Positions 41,622 to 53,891 of a stretch of 64,000 bases of DNA are shown here, one piece after another. The number at the start of each line of letters is the position of its first letter. Position 1 is the first letter of the stretch. Position numbers and translations under genes: made by a program. The notes below the pieces were generated by a model. That model worked only from the letters and a program-made list of their open reading frames with translations. It made no database searches and was not told the DNA's origin. The stretch comes from Neckera pumila (taxonomy: Eukaryota; Streptophyta; Bryopsida; Hypnales; Neckeraceae). Where the stretch lies: assembly GCA_963969595.1 (NCBI GenBank), contig OZ018412.1, forward strand, positions 2,420,501 to 2,484,500, read 5' to 3'.

Positions 41622-42901
41622 TTAACCCGTAAATGTCCAAGGCGTTTTTTGAGCTTCTAAAAATTTGCTCTAAATTGAACAAAAAGCCAACGTTTTGATA
41701 AGTTGTATCAATTTTTTTATAATTGTAACCGTACAAATTCAAATTAGACATGTTAGAGATCACATAGGAAAAGAAAACTCAGCATTATCACTTATGGATT
41801 GAAAGATTATAATGTTTGATTATAAGGGTATTAAAACTGCAAAAGGGATCTGAAGTCTTTCAATCCTCTTTTCACATGTCAAATCTAAAAAGTTGGTCAC
41901 CAAAAAAATATGAGGTTAACCCCTAAATGCCCAAGGCCTATTTTGGGCTTCCAGGAATTTGCTCTAAATTGAACAAAATGCCAACATTTTGATAAGTTGT
42001 ATCAATTTTTTTTTAATTGTAATTGTACAAATTCAAATTGAACATGTTAGAGATCTCATAGGAAAAGAAAATACAACAATATCACTTATGGAGTGAAAGA
42101 TTATAATGTTGACCAAGAGGGTGCTAAAACTGCAAAAAGCTTTCAATCTTCTTTACACAAGTCAAATCTGAAAAGTTGGTGACTAAAAAAATATAAGGGT
42201 AAAGGGCCTAGCTTGTATAACCTCGCTCAATTTCTTAAAATCTACTCTACAATTTTTTTAAATGAATTTTGAATGTGATTTTTTCTCCAAAATCTAGTGT
42301 ATTTGAGGCTCATTTCTAAGAGCTCTCAACACTATAGGAAGTCAAGATTGCAAGGGGTATCCTTGTACAAAAACTTGAATAGAAAAATCACTATCATTTA
42401 TTTGCAAGATCGGATTTTTGATGCTAAAATGTGACTTCAAGAAGAACTTTAAAAAAATATAAACTACTAAAAATAGCAATTTGGTTAGGTTTTATTTAAC
42501 TTCAAAGTTCTGCAAACACCAGATTTGGGTGCCTTGGGCATTTAGAGGTTAAAGGGGCTAACATAACCCCAATCAATTTGTGGCTTTTCAAATCTATTCT
42601 ACAATTTTCTTCAATGAATTTCTAAAGTGATTTTTTCTCCAAGATCTGTATTTGAGGCTCCTTTCTAAAAGCCCTCAACACTATGGAAAGTCCAGATTGC
42701 AATGGACACCCTTGCACAAAATCTTGAATAGAAAAATCATAATAAATCATTTTCAAAATCAGATTTTTGATGCTCAAACTAAACTTCAAAAAGAAATTTT
42801 CAAAAATGCAAACTACTGAAAATAGCAACTTGGTAAGGTTTCATTTAACTTCAAAGTATTGTCGACACCCAAATTGGGTGCGTTAGGCATTTAGGGGTTA
42901 A
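41622..42901. mobile_element. TTAA element J (outer), CCCCTAAATG subfamily
   Basis: TTAA at 41622-41625 and 42898-42901. The left end is CCCGTAAATGTCCAAGGCG; the right end reads inward as CCCCTAAATGCCTAACGC. Its own sequence is 41626-41915 plus 42549-42897, about 639 bp. It is split by a complete sister copy at 41916-42552. This subfamily differs from the CCCCTAAAG subfamily in the bases after the first eight and in the body. Confidence 0.88.
41916..42552. mobile_element. TTAA element J' nested inside element J
   Basis: TTAA at 41916-41919 and 42549-42552, enclosing 629 bp. The ends are CCCCTAAATGCCCAAGGC and, inverted, CCTCTAAATGCCCAAGGC. The left half (to about 42199) is a near copy of 41626-41915, and the right half (from 42200) is a near copy of 42549-42897, giving the order left, left, right, right. 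The equivalent unoccupied site within J' is AAGGGTAAAGGG at 42196-42207, against AGGTTAAAGGGG in J after removal of J'. Confidence 0.9.
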
Positions 42902-44096
<1,195 letters not shown>

Positions 44097-44117
44097 GATA
44101 GTTTATAAAATATGAGT

Positions 44118-45034
44118 TTAACCCCTAAAAGCCCATTTGTCTCTCCAAGGGACAAATGGGAATTGGGGCAAGTACCTATGGGTTGAATTTTTGTCGTGAT
44201 TTTTCAAAACTTTTTGGGAAGATAGAAAAATTGCTAAGCTTCATGGGAATATAATTTTTTTTTCAATCGGTGCCTAGGAAAAAAAATTATGCCCAAATAA
44301 CCTCAGAACAAAGTTGAAGGGGTAGCAAAAAAAATTTTAATTTTAATTTTAATTTTTTTCTCTTATGGGTTATATTTTTATCTATTTGGAAAGCTTTGAT
44401 ACTTTTCATTTGGATTCTTTATGATAAAGTTATGGCCAATCTTGATTTACGGGCACTTAGAGCATCTTCCTGAAAAAAAGAACTTGTAGGATTCACTATT
44501 GAATGCAATTTTTACAATTTAAAAAAAAAAAAAGTTCCATAAGGATTAGTTTTGTTGCTAGAACAATCCCACCATTGGAATTAGTGCTTTTTAATTCCAT
44601 ATAAAAGCTATTAATATTTTAGATTTTCCTTCTATCTTGTACCTACTTCTACTTAACAATTTTTTTAATAATGAAAATTAAGTTTCTTTGGATTTCTTTT
44701 TTTTCCTAGACCCTCAATTTAATTCTCCATTATAAAGATTTAAAGCTCAAAACTTTACAGTGCAAAAGATTTAAGTTAAAAATGTTCAAAGTCATAAAAT
44801 CTAGTCCCGCAATGTGTTGAAAATTTGTTTTTTTTCACTTTAAACACAAATATCTTACAGTTTGTGCGGTCAAAAGCTTTGAATTTTTTTCCACAAATTC
44901 TCATACTAGTTAGGTGTAAGATCCTACAATTAGATGTGCAAAAGAAATATTTTTTTTATTTTTTTTAGTCTTTGCTATATAAATGGCAGTTTTGTTTTTT
45001 GGCAGAAAAAAGGCCTTGGGCTTTTAGAGGTTGA
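44118..45034. mobile_element. TTAA-flanked element G
   Basis: The left flank is TTAA (44118-44121); the right flank has decayed to TTGA (45031-45034). The left end is CCCCTAAAAGCCCATTTGTC, within the palindrome CCCATTTGTC-tctccaagg-GACAAATGGG. The right end reads inward as CCTCTAAAAGCCCAAGGCC. Its body matches H and I (AAGCTTTGATAC, TTGGATTCTTTATGA, GTTCAAAGTCATAAAAT). Confidence 0.72.
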
Positions 45035-46217
45035 CCTATCTATTCAAGTAAGTTTTTGAAGGGCCTCTTTTGAAGTAAAAGTGATATTTCTATAGTAAAA
45101 CATGCATATAATATCAATTCCTTTAATTAAGAAATATTCTATTAAAACTACATTATAGAGTTTCCAAAAATAAAGGAAGTGAAATAATTTAGAGAATTAG
45201 GACGGAGCTAGGGGTGGAAATCCTAACCTTGTTGTGCACAATATTGTGGATGAAACACAATTTGTATATTATCCTACGTGTAGGTCAGTTTCATAAATAA
45301 TTATGGAAAATTAGAGCATGTCTAAAATATGAAAAATTGTACAACTACAGTAAGAATAAGAATTTTTCTTGAATATTTAGATCAATTTTTTCTTAGAGAA
45401 TTAATACAAGAATATACAAACATTTGAATGGAAAAAAAACAAGATTGACTATGTGTTTGGGACAATTTTGCGTTTATTCACTCAAAATTTGAATATATAA
45501 TCATTAATTGGCTAAGTGAACATTTAAAGGTTTTAAATGTATGCAACAATATTTTTCTACCACTTATTCTTGAATATTCTTTTTACATCATTACAACCTC
45601 CAGCTGTACACATATATAATAACATATTTTTGATATATGGCATTGATTAAGAACAAAGAAGTGCCAACAAGTATTGGATATAAATGATATAGTAATATAT
45701 GATAATCAAGACCTTTTTAATGAGACATTGTATATGTCTCTTGTTCCAATCCCACTTTGGAATCAAATGGGCACAAATTGCAAAAAATTTATGATTATTT
45801 TTTCTTTACTATTATTTTTCTTTATGTATTACCAACTACCAAGTACAAGGAGTTCAAGGAGAGGCTTTTGTATTTCAAAGACTTGGAGAATTAAGCCCAT
45901 ATAGATGATTCAATTCAGTGGTACCAAAAAGCTATGAGATGATGAAGATTAGGCATATAAATCTATATCCACATCTGATTGGACATTGGTATATACACAT
46001 GTATTTATATTATTTTGTAAATTACATTGTGTATCATATCTGTATGCATGGGACATAGAACATTAACAACAAATGGTTTTTTTTTTTAAGATGATATTAA
46101 TATCTGATAATCAAAATCTTTTGTAATGTTAAAATGTTTTTTTGGGACCTTACTTGATTGGCTATGATTGAACAAGATCTAATCATTGAATTATGTATTA
46201 GATAATTAGAAGTAAGT
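45035..46217. other. AT-rich intergenic sequence
   Basis: No gene or bounded element recognised. Confidence 0.4.
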
Positions 46218-46253
46218 CATTAGAGAAAAATTCAGCCCTTTACAGGACTGTCC

Positions 46254-46337
46254 AAAGTTGACATGCCATGCTATTCTTTGCATGGCATGTCAACTTTGAA
46301 ATTGCTCTTGGTGAGCAGTCAGAGTCTCTGACTGCTC
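46254..46337. repeat. Two adjacent perfect hairpins
   Basis: The first has 17-bp arms (46254-46270 and 46281-46297) with a 10-nt loop; the arms are AAAGTTGACATGCCATG and its complement. The second has 12-bp arms (46313-46324 and 46326-46337) with a 1-nt loop, GAGCAGTCAGAG / CTCTGACTGCTC. Both lie inside the CATTAG-ended element; the other two copies lack them. Confidence 0.85.
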
Positions 46338-46417
46338 GCCGGAACAGTCAAGTCTCATAGAATTTTTTTTAATTTTTTTAATTTTTAAAATATTTTAAAA
46401 TATTTTTTTAAAATTAT

Positions 46418-46508
46418 ATCTATATCTATATCTATATCTATCTATCTATCTACATATCTACATATCTATATCTATATATATCTCTCTCTCTCTATCTATA
46501 TCTATATA
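46418..46508. repeat. Compound TATCTA/TCTC microsatellite
   Basis: A mixture of TATATC, TATC and TC units interrupted by TACATATC. It lies in the interior of the CATTAG-ended element. Confidence 0.85.
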
Positions 46509-46676
46509 TTTAATAATTATTTATTCGGAATTCTGGGTTCCTGCGCCACTGCTGTTGCAGTTTCAGCAGGGCGGAAATAGGGAAAAAATGATTTTTTGAG
46601 CAAAATAAAAGCAAATTTCAGGGTACTGTGGAGGACTATGGAGCAGCCCTTTCGAGGCCTGAAATTTCCTCTAATG

Positions 46677-47441
46677 TTGCCATGTTAGACCACCAAAATC
46701 TTTATTATCTTGAGTTCTCTCAAATAATGTAGAAAATATCACAGGGATTTTGACTCTAAACCACCTTCCCTCTTTCCAACCTCATTAGCTTTGTAGGGAT
46801 GCCAAAGTGACATGAGATACATTAGAAGGAATTTAGCCTACACAAAGGCTGGGTTGCAAATTTCCGACTGCGGGGATCAAGTTGCAGTGTGCCATAGTAT
46901 GCAGTGCAGCAATGTGACGAGGTCAAACTTTGGCCTTGTCATTTTTATTTTAAAATTTTTTATGTTCAAACTTTATTTTTTAATTTCAAAAGCAAGTTTT
47001 TTGATTTTTTTGATTTTTTTTTGGAAAATTAGGGTTTTGATAGTAGCCTAATATTCCTTCCCTATATTGAGAACAGATTGGAGAACGGGCCTGAAACGGC
47101 CCTCCAATGCCCCTAAATAACATCTAATGGTTACATTTGACAATAATAAAACAGACTACAACTTGTCATGGAGTTACATTCCTTTTTACTTCTATAGTTC
47201 TGCATATTGATTATCTAATCGGGACTCTGTTTTTACAATCATTAAAACATTTTTGAGATCTCAATAAGACCGCAAGTTCCCAGATTGTGGGGAACGTAGG
47301 AACGTTGCCACATCAACAATCCAACGTAGTTGAGAGACTACTACATCAAATTTATATATTTTTTTCTATTTTAATTATTTTAATTATTTTTAAAGTGTAT
47401 TTTTTAAAGTTTCTTTGATTGTTAAAATGTTTTGACAGTAG
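46677..47441. other. AT-rich intergenic sequence
   Basis: No gene recognised. This lies between two CATTAG-ended MITEs. Confidence 0.4.
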
Positions 47442-47755
47442 CATTAGGAAAAATTTCAGCCCTCCAAAAGGCTACTAAGGAATTGATTTACGGGACCCCT
47501 TTGGTGCAATTTCAAAATGAATAAAAAAATATTTTTTCTTAAATAAATATTTTTTTTTGAAAAAAAATATTAAAAAAATAAAAGAATATTAAAAGACACT
47601 AAAAAAGTATAAATTAGACGTGGCACTACTAGTGCCACGTCAGCACCCAATTTTTAAATATTAAAAAATAATTTTTTATTTGGATTTTTTTCCATGATTG
47701 CACTGAGCGGGTGCCAAACTCGCGGCCTTCTGGAGGGCTGAATTTTTTCCTAATG
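47442..47755. mobile_element. CATTAG-ended MITE, copy 2
   Basis: The left end is CATTAGGAAAAATTTCAGCCC and the right end read inward is CATTAGGAAAAAATTCAGCCC. Both continue into CTCCA(A/G)AAGGC. The interior has the palindromic GTGGCACTACTAGTGCCAC. A related interior (GATGTGGCACTGATGTGGCAC) is present in copy 3, supporting one family. Confidence 0.7.
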
Positions 47756-48475
47756 TGGCTAGTTCACAAAAAGGAAATAGCCCTGAAATGGTCCTCCTTG
47801 TCCTAAAATAATGATAAAGTCTACATAATATAAACAACTCAAAATGCTCACATAAATATAATCACTTTTATGAAATAGGCATGATTTTGGCTGCCAAAAA
47901 CTATGACATTCATCTACATAAAATCCAAAATTAGCAAAGTTCCTCAATTTTGGCCTCTACTATAAGTCCATCTACAAACCCTATTTTTTCAAAAAATAAA
48001 TTTGAAATTAAACACTCAATCAAAATGTGAAAACCATTACTTTTTCTTTATTGCACAAGCAAGAAAATAAATAAATATGGTAAGTGCACCCATAATCATC
48101 ATTGCTTTAAATGCAACACCTTCATTTAGACCCAAAAGGAACACTGAAACTTCGATATTGAGGACACAAGATGTTTTCAATCAAAATATGAATGCCTAGA
48201 AGAGCGTAGTGAAGTGTTGACTTTGGATATATACACCTCCAACTATTACTTCAAAATTTCATAACATGCCTATACGGTGTCCAAATGACGCACGCTAAAG
48301 TGTGTTGGAATCTTCTTTTCCTTGCCAATAAGATCCAATAACAATATTAATCTTGTTTAGAAAGCCGATATGCTCGATCAGTTGCTATTAGTGCACTAAC
48401 TTCTTGTACTACCTGAGAGTCCATTTGTTTTGATCCCGGGGGCCTGCACCTAAGAAAGAATGTGACTTCAACACA
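47756..48475. other. Intergenic sequence
   Basis: No gene recognised; composition shifts from AT-rich to balanced towards the right. Confidence 0.4.
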
Positions 48476-48483
48476 GTCTGAAT

Positions 48484-48614
48484 CAGGGCTTTTTTTTTTA
48501 GCGAAATTCCTCCAGTTCTGACAGAAAGCAACAAATGTATTCTCGTCCCTCCAAATTTAATGCTATCCGGTGCTGCCAGAGCACAGCTTCTACAGTGAAA
48601 AAAAAAAAGCCCTG
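48484..48614. mobile_element. 131-bp hAT-type MITE with 8-bp target duplication
   Basis: The ends are CAGGGCTTTTTTTTT and its inverted partner AAAAAAAAAGCCCTG. The flanks are GTCTGAAT (48476-48483) and GTCCGAAT (48615-48622), an 8-bp duplication with one mismatch. CAGGG termini and 8-bp duplications are typical of the hAT superfamily. Confidence 0.8.
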
Positions 48615-48622
48615 GTCCGAAT

Positions 48623-51102
48623 AAGATGACACTTGCTTATGCCTACTCCGCCGCTGCACAGTCCCCCCCCCCAAGATGACACCTCAGCCTACCGAAATAC
48701 TCCGTATACATGTCGATCAGCAGCCCCAAACTTTGCAGGCACCCCGGAAACAGCATGGCATGCATGGGCTTCCGGGATTACACAGCTTATATATCCGGAC
48801 AGCATATATTTTTAGAGCACCTTAAATGGATATTTAACCGATTGATGTAAAATTGTGTACCCAAAATAGCTAGTCACTTGGCTCTCATATTAAGAAGTAA
48901 CTTATATGGAACGCTGGAACACATCTAGCTGTGAGGGTCTGTTTTGAAGTAACGGGGTTGAATTGGTACAATGTAAGCATTCTCATTATATATGGACGTT
49001 CACCCAATTGTGTCCCGACTCTACACCTGTCCAAATTCTAGCTTAGGTTGAAATGTTGGAAGCAATTGGGAAAGGGCGGGTTCATAATGGGTGTGCAACT
49101 GTGCATACCTTCGATCGAGAGCTCCCGGCCTAAGTGGAGAAGATCTGGCTCTCGTGCCGAACCCGCGATCTGTGACGTACTTGTATTGAACGTGACGACG
49201 TCCAATCTAAAGTATAGAAGAATTGAACTGCTCGATCAAGTGTATTTTATAAACTCAAAGTCTGATGATCGAGATCAGGTCAATCCCTAGCTACTGTAGA
49301 AGACCTTGCAATCATGTTCCGTGCTGATGGAGCTTCCTCATCCTAGCTAGGATTTGCCCCTCAGTCTTCAGTTTAGTATATATCCACTCCTGTAGCCATT
49401 TGAGCTTGTTGACAGTTTGTCACTTGGAGAGAAAATTAAGGCTCCAAGATTGACATTCCAGCCGCTTGACATGGACCCAGCTAGCTAGCTAGGAACATGT
49501 CCACCGGATGACTCACTGCTTGCCTACGGTAACTTACCACTCCCGGCGCGCCACCGGATCATACAGCATATTGTGTTAATTATGTTGTAAGTTGTAACTG
49601 TTCGATTATTTATAGTGTCAAGTGCAAATTCTTTGCTAGTTAAGGAACTAAGTATGCTAATGGATTAAGGTTTAAGCTTACACTCAGTCTCGCTGGCATT
49701 AAGGTTTAAGCTTACATTCATGTCCTGTAGTAATACACATCGATATTTCTGGTCGACGGAATTTAACTTTACGTTTCCTTGAGTGTCCTCGGAATTGAAA
49801 CTCCGTGATCGAGACAGAAGTCAGTTGCTAGTTGCTCCTAAACCTTGCGAGGTTTGTTGGCTCTGACCGATAAGGAATAGGCTTTGAGCATCGACTGAAG
49901 CTATTGTAAGAACCGAGCCTCTTTAAAGAATACAAAAATGAAAGCCCTTCAAGGGCAGAGCCTCTCGCAGCGGAACTGCTTGTTTCGTAAGTGATTAGCA
50001 TGTAGTTCTGCGCTAATTATTACGGAGTGTCAATTAAGTGTGCACGGATTGCAAACGTACCATTTGCATCATCGTAGCCTTTCTTATGGCAGGGTTTCGT
50101 AGTGGTCAATTAAGGTTGCCATGTCTGCAAGCGAGAGTCGCCCAATCTCACTGAGAACGGAAACAGAAGGACTGTCTCGAACGTATCTCACGGTGCCAAG
50201 TAGTTGTTGCTATTCAGCATTGGTTCTAGAATGACCTACAGTGAGCGACTTCGATCGGTCGTCCAGCAGCTGGTACGTTGCGTTCTCTTCAATATCTTGT
50301 CGACAGGAACATGTACATACGTAGACACATCGTTCTTTCGGAGCACTGCGACGTCCACAAGGACATTATCCTTGATTCGACCCCTCACGAAGATTTCAGA
50401 AGTTTGCCAGGGGATTTTGCTCTAGAAATGGGGAAGTCAGGGATAAAATTACAGGGTAAGTTAACACGGAGAAATAATCAGGCCGGGGCACAACATTTCC
50501 CTGCTGGCAACACTATCCAAACCGGAAATGGCAAATGGGTGGACTTGCTTCTCCACAAATTGCTGTTGGAATGTGAGAATAGTCTGAAATTTGCTTCTAA
50601 ACTATTGCAGTTGAAATTTAGGGGTCCAGAGCAACTCGGGACTCGTAGTTGTTGTCTTAAAGTCTGAGTGGATCAAGGTTACATCTTGTGGTGGGCGCTC
50701 CCCCGGGGCGGTACTTTTACCGGTATTGCGGATTTTACATTTCCGGTGCAAAATGGGAGCATGTTTTCATGGTCATAGTCGTGAAAAGGGCAATGTTTCA
50801 AAGTGCCAAAACTGTAATATTTAAGAGTTAGCACTGAACTTTGAAAACTATTTAGCACTCGTGTAGATCTGATCGAGGTTCCATACGAGCAACTGAAAAG
50901 ACGCCAAGTACTTGAAATTTCTCCATTTTGACGAACACGAAAATTGGGTATACGCGATTCCTCTCTGAGCCATCTGCTGAGAAAAGTCTATGATTTTTCT
51001 GCTTTATCCACAGCCAACCGGTACTCTGGTTATCTCATCTACTTCTAACTTAAAATTTGATCGACTCTTTCCCTAGAGCTTCAAGCTTGAATTTGTAATC
51101 GA
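48623..51102. other. Low-copy region upstream of the F-box pseudogene
   Basis: Balanced composition and short unrelated open frames, the longest 129 codons at 50278-50667 on the plus strand with no domain I recognise. It may contain the former promoter of the F-box gene. Confidence 0.35.
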
Positions 51103-53285
51103 TTGGGGCATTTCGATCGTCCCCTTAGATTTGCAGCCGGACACTGCTCATTGAGATCGATGTCGACTGCTGCACCGCTGCAGGACAAAGTGGGTTTGAA
51201 TGAATCCTGTGTTTGGAGCAAAGTTCCAGTGGAGATCACGGCTCGTGTCCTGTCTCTGTTGCCAGTGCCTGATCTTTGCGTATGCCGATTAATTTGCAAG
51301 GCATGGAACGAGCTGCTTCGGCAACCAAATTTTCTCACTCTTTGTCACAGAAAGGACGCATACTTGGTCGTCACGGGCCATTTGAGCAACAGGGATTCAT
51401 CTTGGGTTCAAGATGCGTACAGGCGAACCCCTTCTTTCTTCGACCTGGAGAATCAGCGGTGGTTTTCTATCCCGGTGGATGCAACTGGCGCGCAACATGT
51501 AAGACCTCTCAAGATTTGTAAAAAGCAAGTAACAATTTTTGCTTCTATTTCGTCTTGTCTCATTCAAGAATAGTTAGTCGTCTATGTATGTTTGATTGCT
51601 ATAATAACCAAACTTGTACTCCATTTTAAAGTGGAAAGTATACCATGAAGTGGCGTTAAGAAACTGGAGTGATCGACTTTTAAATTAGTGAAGGGTTTAC
51701 CGGTATGCTTAGACAATGAATACATTTTATGAATCTTGTGCACAATTTCTTGTGCCCTAAGTTTGTAGAAACATATTCTCGTGACCCATTCACAGCCTCA
51801 CTTGCCTGTGTGGCCCTGGCACGATCAGAATGTTGCTCAACTTCTGGCTATGGATGACGGCCTGATTTGCGAGTTGTCTGTTGCCAAGAATAAGTTCCAA
51901 TTGGTCATGCTAGACCCCGTTGCCAAGACGAGGCTGGAGCTTCCTTCCATATTAGCAGGGAATGACGGACCCCACTTTCGCCTTTCCTATGATGCTCCTC
52001 CTGCAATTGTGACGGTTGTTGAGGACGACTGCACCTTCCAGGTGTTTCATATCAGTAGTCGTGCACTGGGTCCCCACACCGGTTTTTTCCTCTACGAATC
52101 CAAGACTAATGCATGGAGGGACCTGGGAAAACCCAGTGCAGGAGCTGGGAAGGCTTAGTCAACCAGAACCCCACTTGCTTTCAACAGGTGAGAGCTTGCT
52201 GATTAAAACAGACGACGCCTTTGACTTGTCTTGCTGACAGAGGACGAATTTTTACATTAACATCTTGGTATTTCATTCGATTTCCAAACTGGATGATTTG
52301 GATGTAATTTGATTTAGCAGTCAGAAACTGAATTCAACATCAATTTCATTATATGGGCATGATTAAGAGCGCCACAATTGTGACATTCCGTAAGCCCTAA
52401 AAAACTAGGATTGTTATCGGTTGACGTTTCCAAGCTAATGCCCGTCTGGAATGAGTGCCAACATATCTTCAAATTTGTCACCAAAGTAACAAAACTGACA
52501 TTGTTCCTTAACTGGTGGAAAGATTATGTTTAGAAAATCAACAAAGTTATTCGATTATTCATGTTTCTTAAGCCCAATTTGCGAAATAATGATACTTTTT
52601 ACTGTAACTTGCCACTCCAGCTCACTTGAATTAATTGCTTGTGTATCCCTCGCAACAGTTCCAGTTCCAGTACTGTCTGATAAACCAGGCGAAACGGCCG
52701 TCTTCTTCCAAGGCAATTTATATGCAACTTTCTACATCCTTGCAAGAAAGACCGTCCTCCTACTGAGCTACAACCTGCAGACCAACTCCTGGAAAGAAGT
52801 CCTGGCAGTTGCATCGACAACACCCGGATATCCATCGCTAGCTCATTGTCATCCACAATCGCATGTTCATGGCCATGTGGGTCGATGAAAGCTCCCAAAC
52901 GAACAATACCCGATCAATGTTTGAGATCAAGGAGCTTTTTGTGGATGACAGGATCTCGAGCAGGAACTCCGTGGTGCAAATTTCATATGTCGACGTGAAG
53001 CGGGTGTTTTAGTTATGGAGCGTTACCTGTGCACAATGAGTTTGGGTTGCAATACGACATTGCCTTTGGATTTCCTGTCGATGATAATTTGAGCTCTGTT
53101 ATGTTGGTTTCAAGGCAAACTGGGAAAATGATTTTGTACAATTTGGGCAGCAAGTGCGTTGGAGCTTTGCCGGAGCATCCGTGGAGGCAAGCTTGTTTGG
53201 ATTCGGGAGAGAAGATGTGCTGCCTGTGACTTTTCGTGCCAAGCTTGTGAACCTGAGTTTCAGGAACGTTCTGTCAGGGTGCTGA
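51103..53285 (+). pseudogene. F-box/kelch-like gene with several frameshifts
   Basis: F-box proteins are substrate receptors of SCF ubiquitin ligases. Exon 1 runs to 51498 and holds the F-box: WSKVPVEITARVLSLLPVPD, then CRLICKAWNELLRQPNF. The start may be 51103 or the in-frame Met at 51160. Exon 2 starts at 51796 in phase 0 after a CAG acceptor (PHLPVWPWHDQ) and continues with a beta-propeller-like stretch, but meets TAG at 52156. A later segment after the acceptor near 52660 reads VPVLSDKPGETAVFFQGNLY and NLQTNSWKEVL, then needs a +1 shift near 52840 to give IHNRMFMAMWVDE. Further shifts are needed near 53000 (before GALPVHNEFGLQYDI) and near 53190 (to reach GREDVLPVTFRAKLVNLSF). Four disruptions in 2 kb indicate a decayed gene. 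The intact CDKB and kinesin coding frames argue against a general indel error rate. Confidence 0.7.
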
Positions 53286-53891
53286 TAGAAAAGAATACTT
53301 TTGTGAGAACATGCTTTTTTTTCTTTGAATTGAGGTTTACGGTCTCAAACCCTTAAAGAACGCTGCGGTCATTTTTAGGCCGATGAATGACAAAGAATCT
53401 TTCTATGTAGGACAAAAGTGCAATTGTTCATCCTTGGAATTTTGTGCAAAAAGGGGAGATCTTGCAGTGTAATTTGACCTCCAATGAGTACTTTTGTTTT
53501 TTTCAATGCACCAAGAATTTTTTTTTCACTTGCCAAAAAGAAAATATGCAAATTATTTAATCTAACAATAGTAACTAGATTTAGTAGGAAAAGTGGTGAT
53601 ATTGGAGGTACCCACCTTGAAAGGTTGGGAAGTCCAATTTTTGGTTGCAATACCAGAGAGATAGATAGATAAAAACTCCGGTCTTCAAAGATGGCTGGTG
53701 TGGATAAAGTGTCTCTTTGTAATGACAATGAGCCAGTGTCCGGTGGATCAAGGGCCATTGATGCAAAATTACTTTTTCGTTTCAAGAATAGACACTTTAG
53801 TTACAAGTAACCAAAATTGAAAGTAACCAAGATTAACAAGTAGGTGGATATGCATTATAGGTGCAATGGGAAGGGATGTTAAAACAATTTC
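53286..53891. other. Spacer between the F-box pseudogene and the LINE
   Basis: No gene recognised. The right part (about 53780-53891) is the probable 3' untranslated tail of the LINE, read on the minus strand after its stop codon. Confidence 0.4.

Larger units (their letters stand above)
46218..46676. mobile_element. CATTAG-ended MITE, copy 1 (with hairpins and a microsatellite)
   Basis: The left end is CATTAGAGAAAAATTCAGCCC and the right end read inward is CATTAGAGGAAATTTCAGGCC. Two relatives occur at 47442-47755 and 55364-55638. The interior holds two perfect palindromes (46254-46337) and a TATCTA-rich tract (about 46418-46508). The target duplication could not be resolved, so the superfamily is open. 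Confidence 0.65.

Noticed and set aside
41622..42901. Reading the left-left-right-right block as a tandem duplication
   Set aside because: A tandem duplication would give left-right-left-right. The observed order and the TTAA at both inner borders require nested insertion.
50278..50667. 129-codon plus-strand open frame
   Set aside because: The composition is plausible, but no motif, no splice context and no similarity could be recalled. It was not called as a gene.
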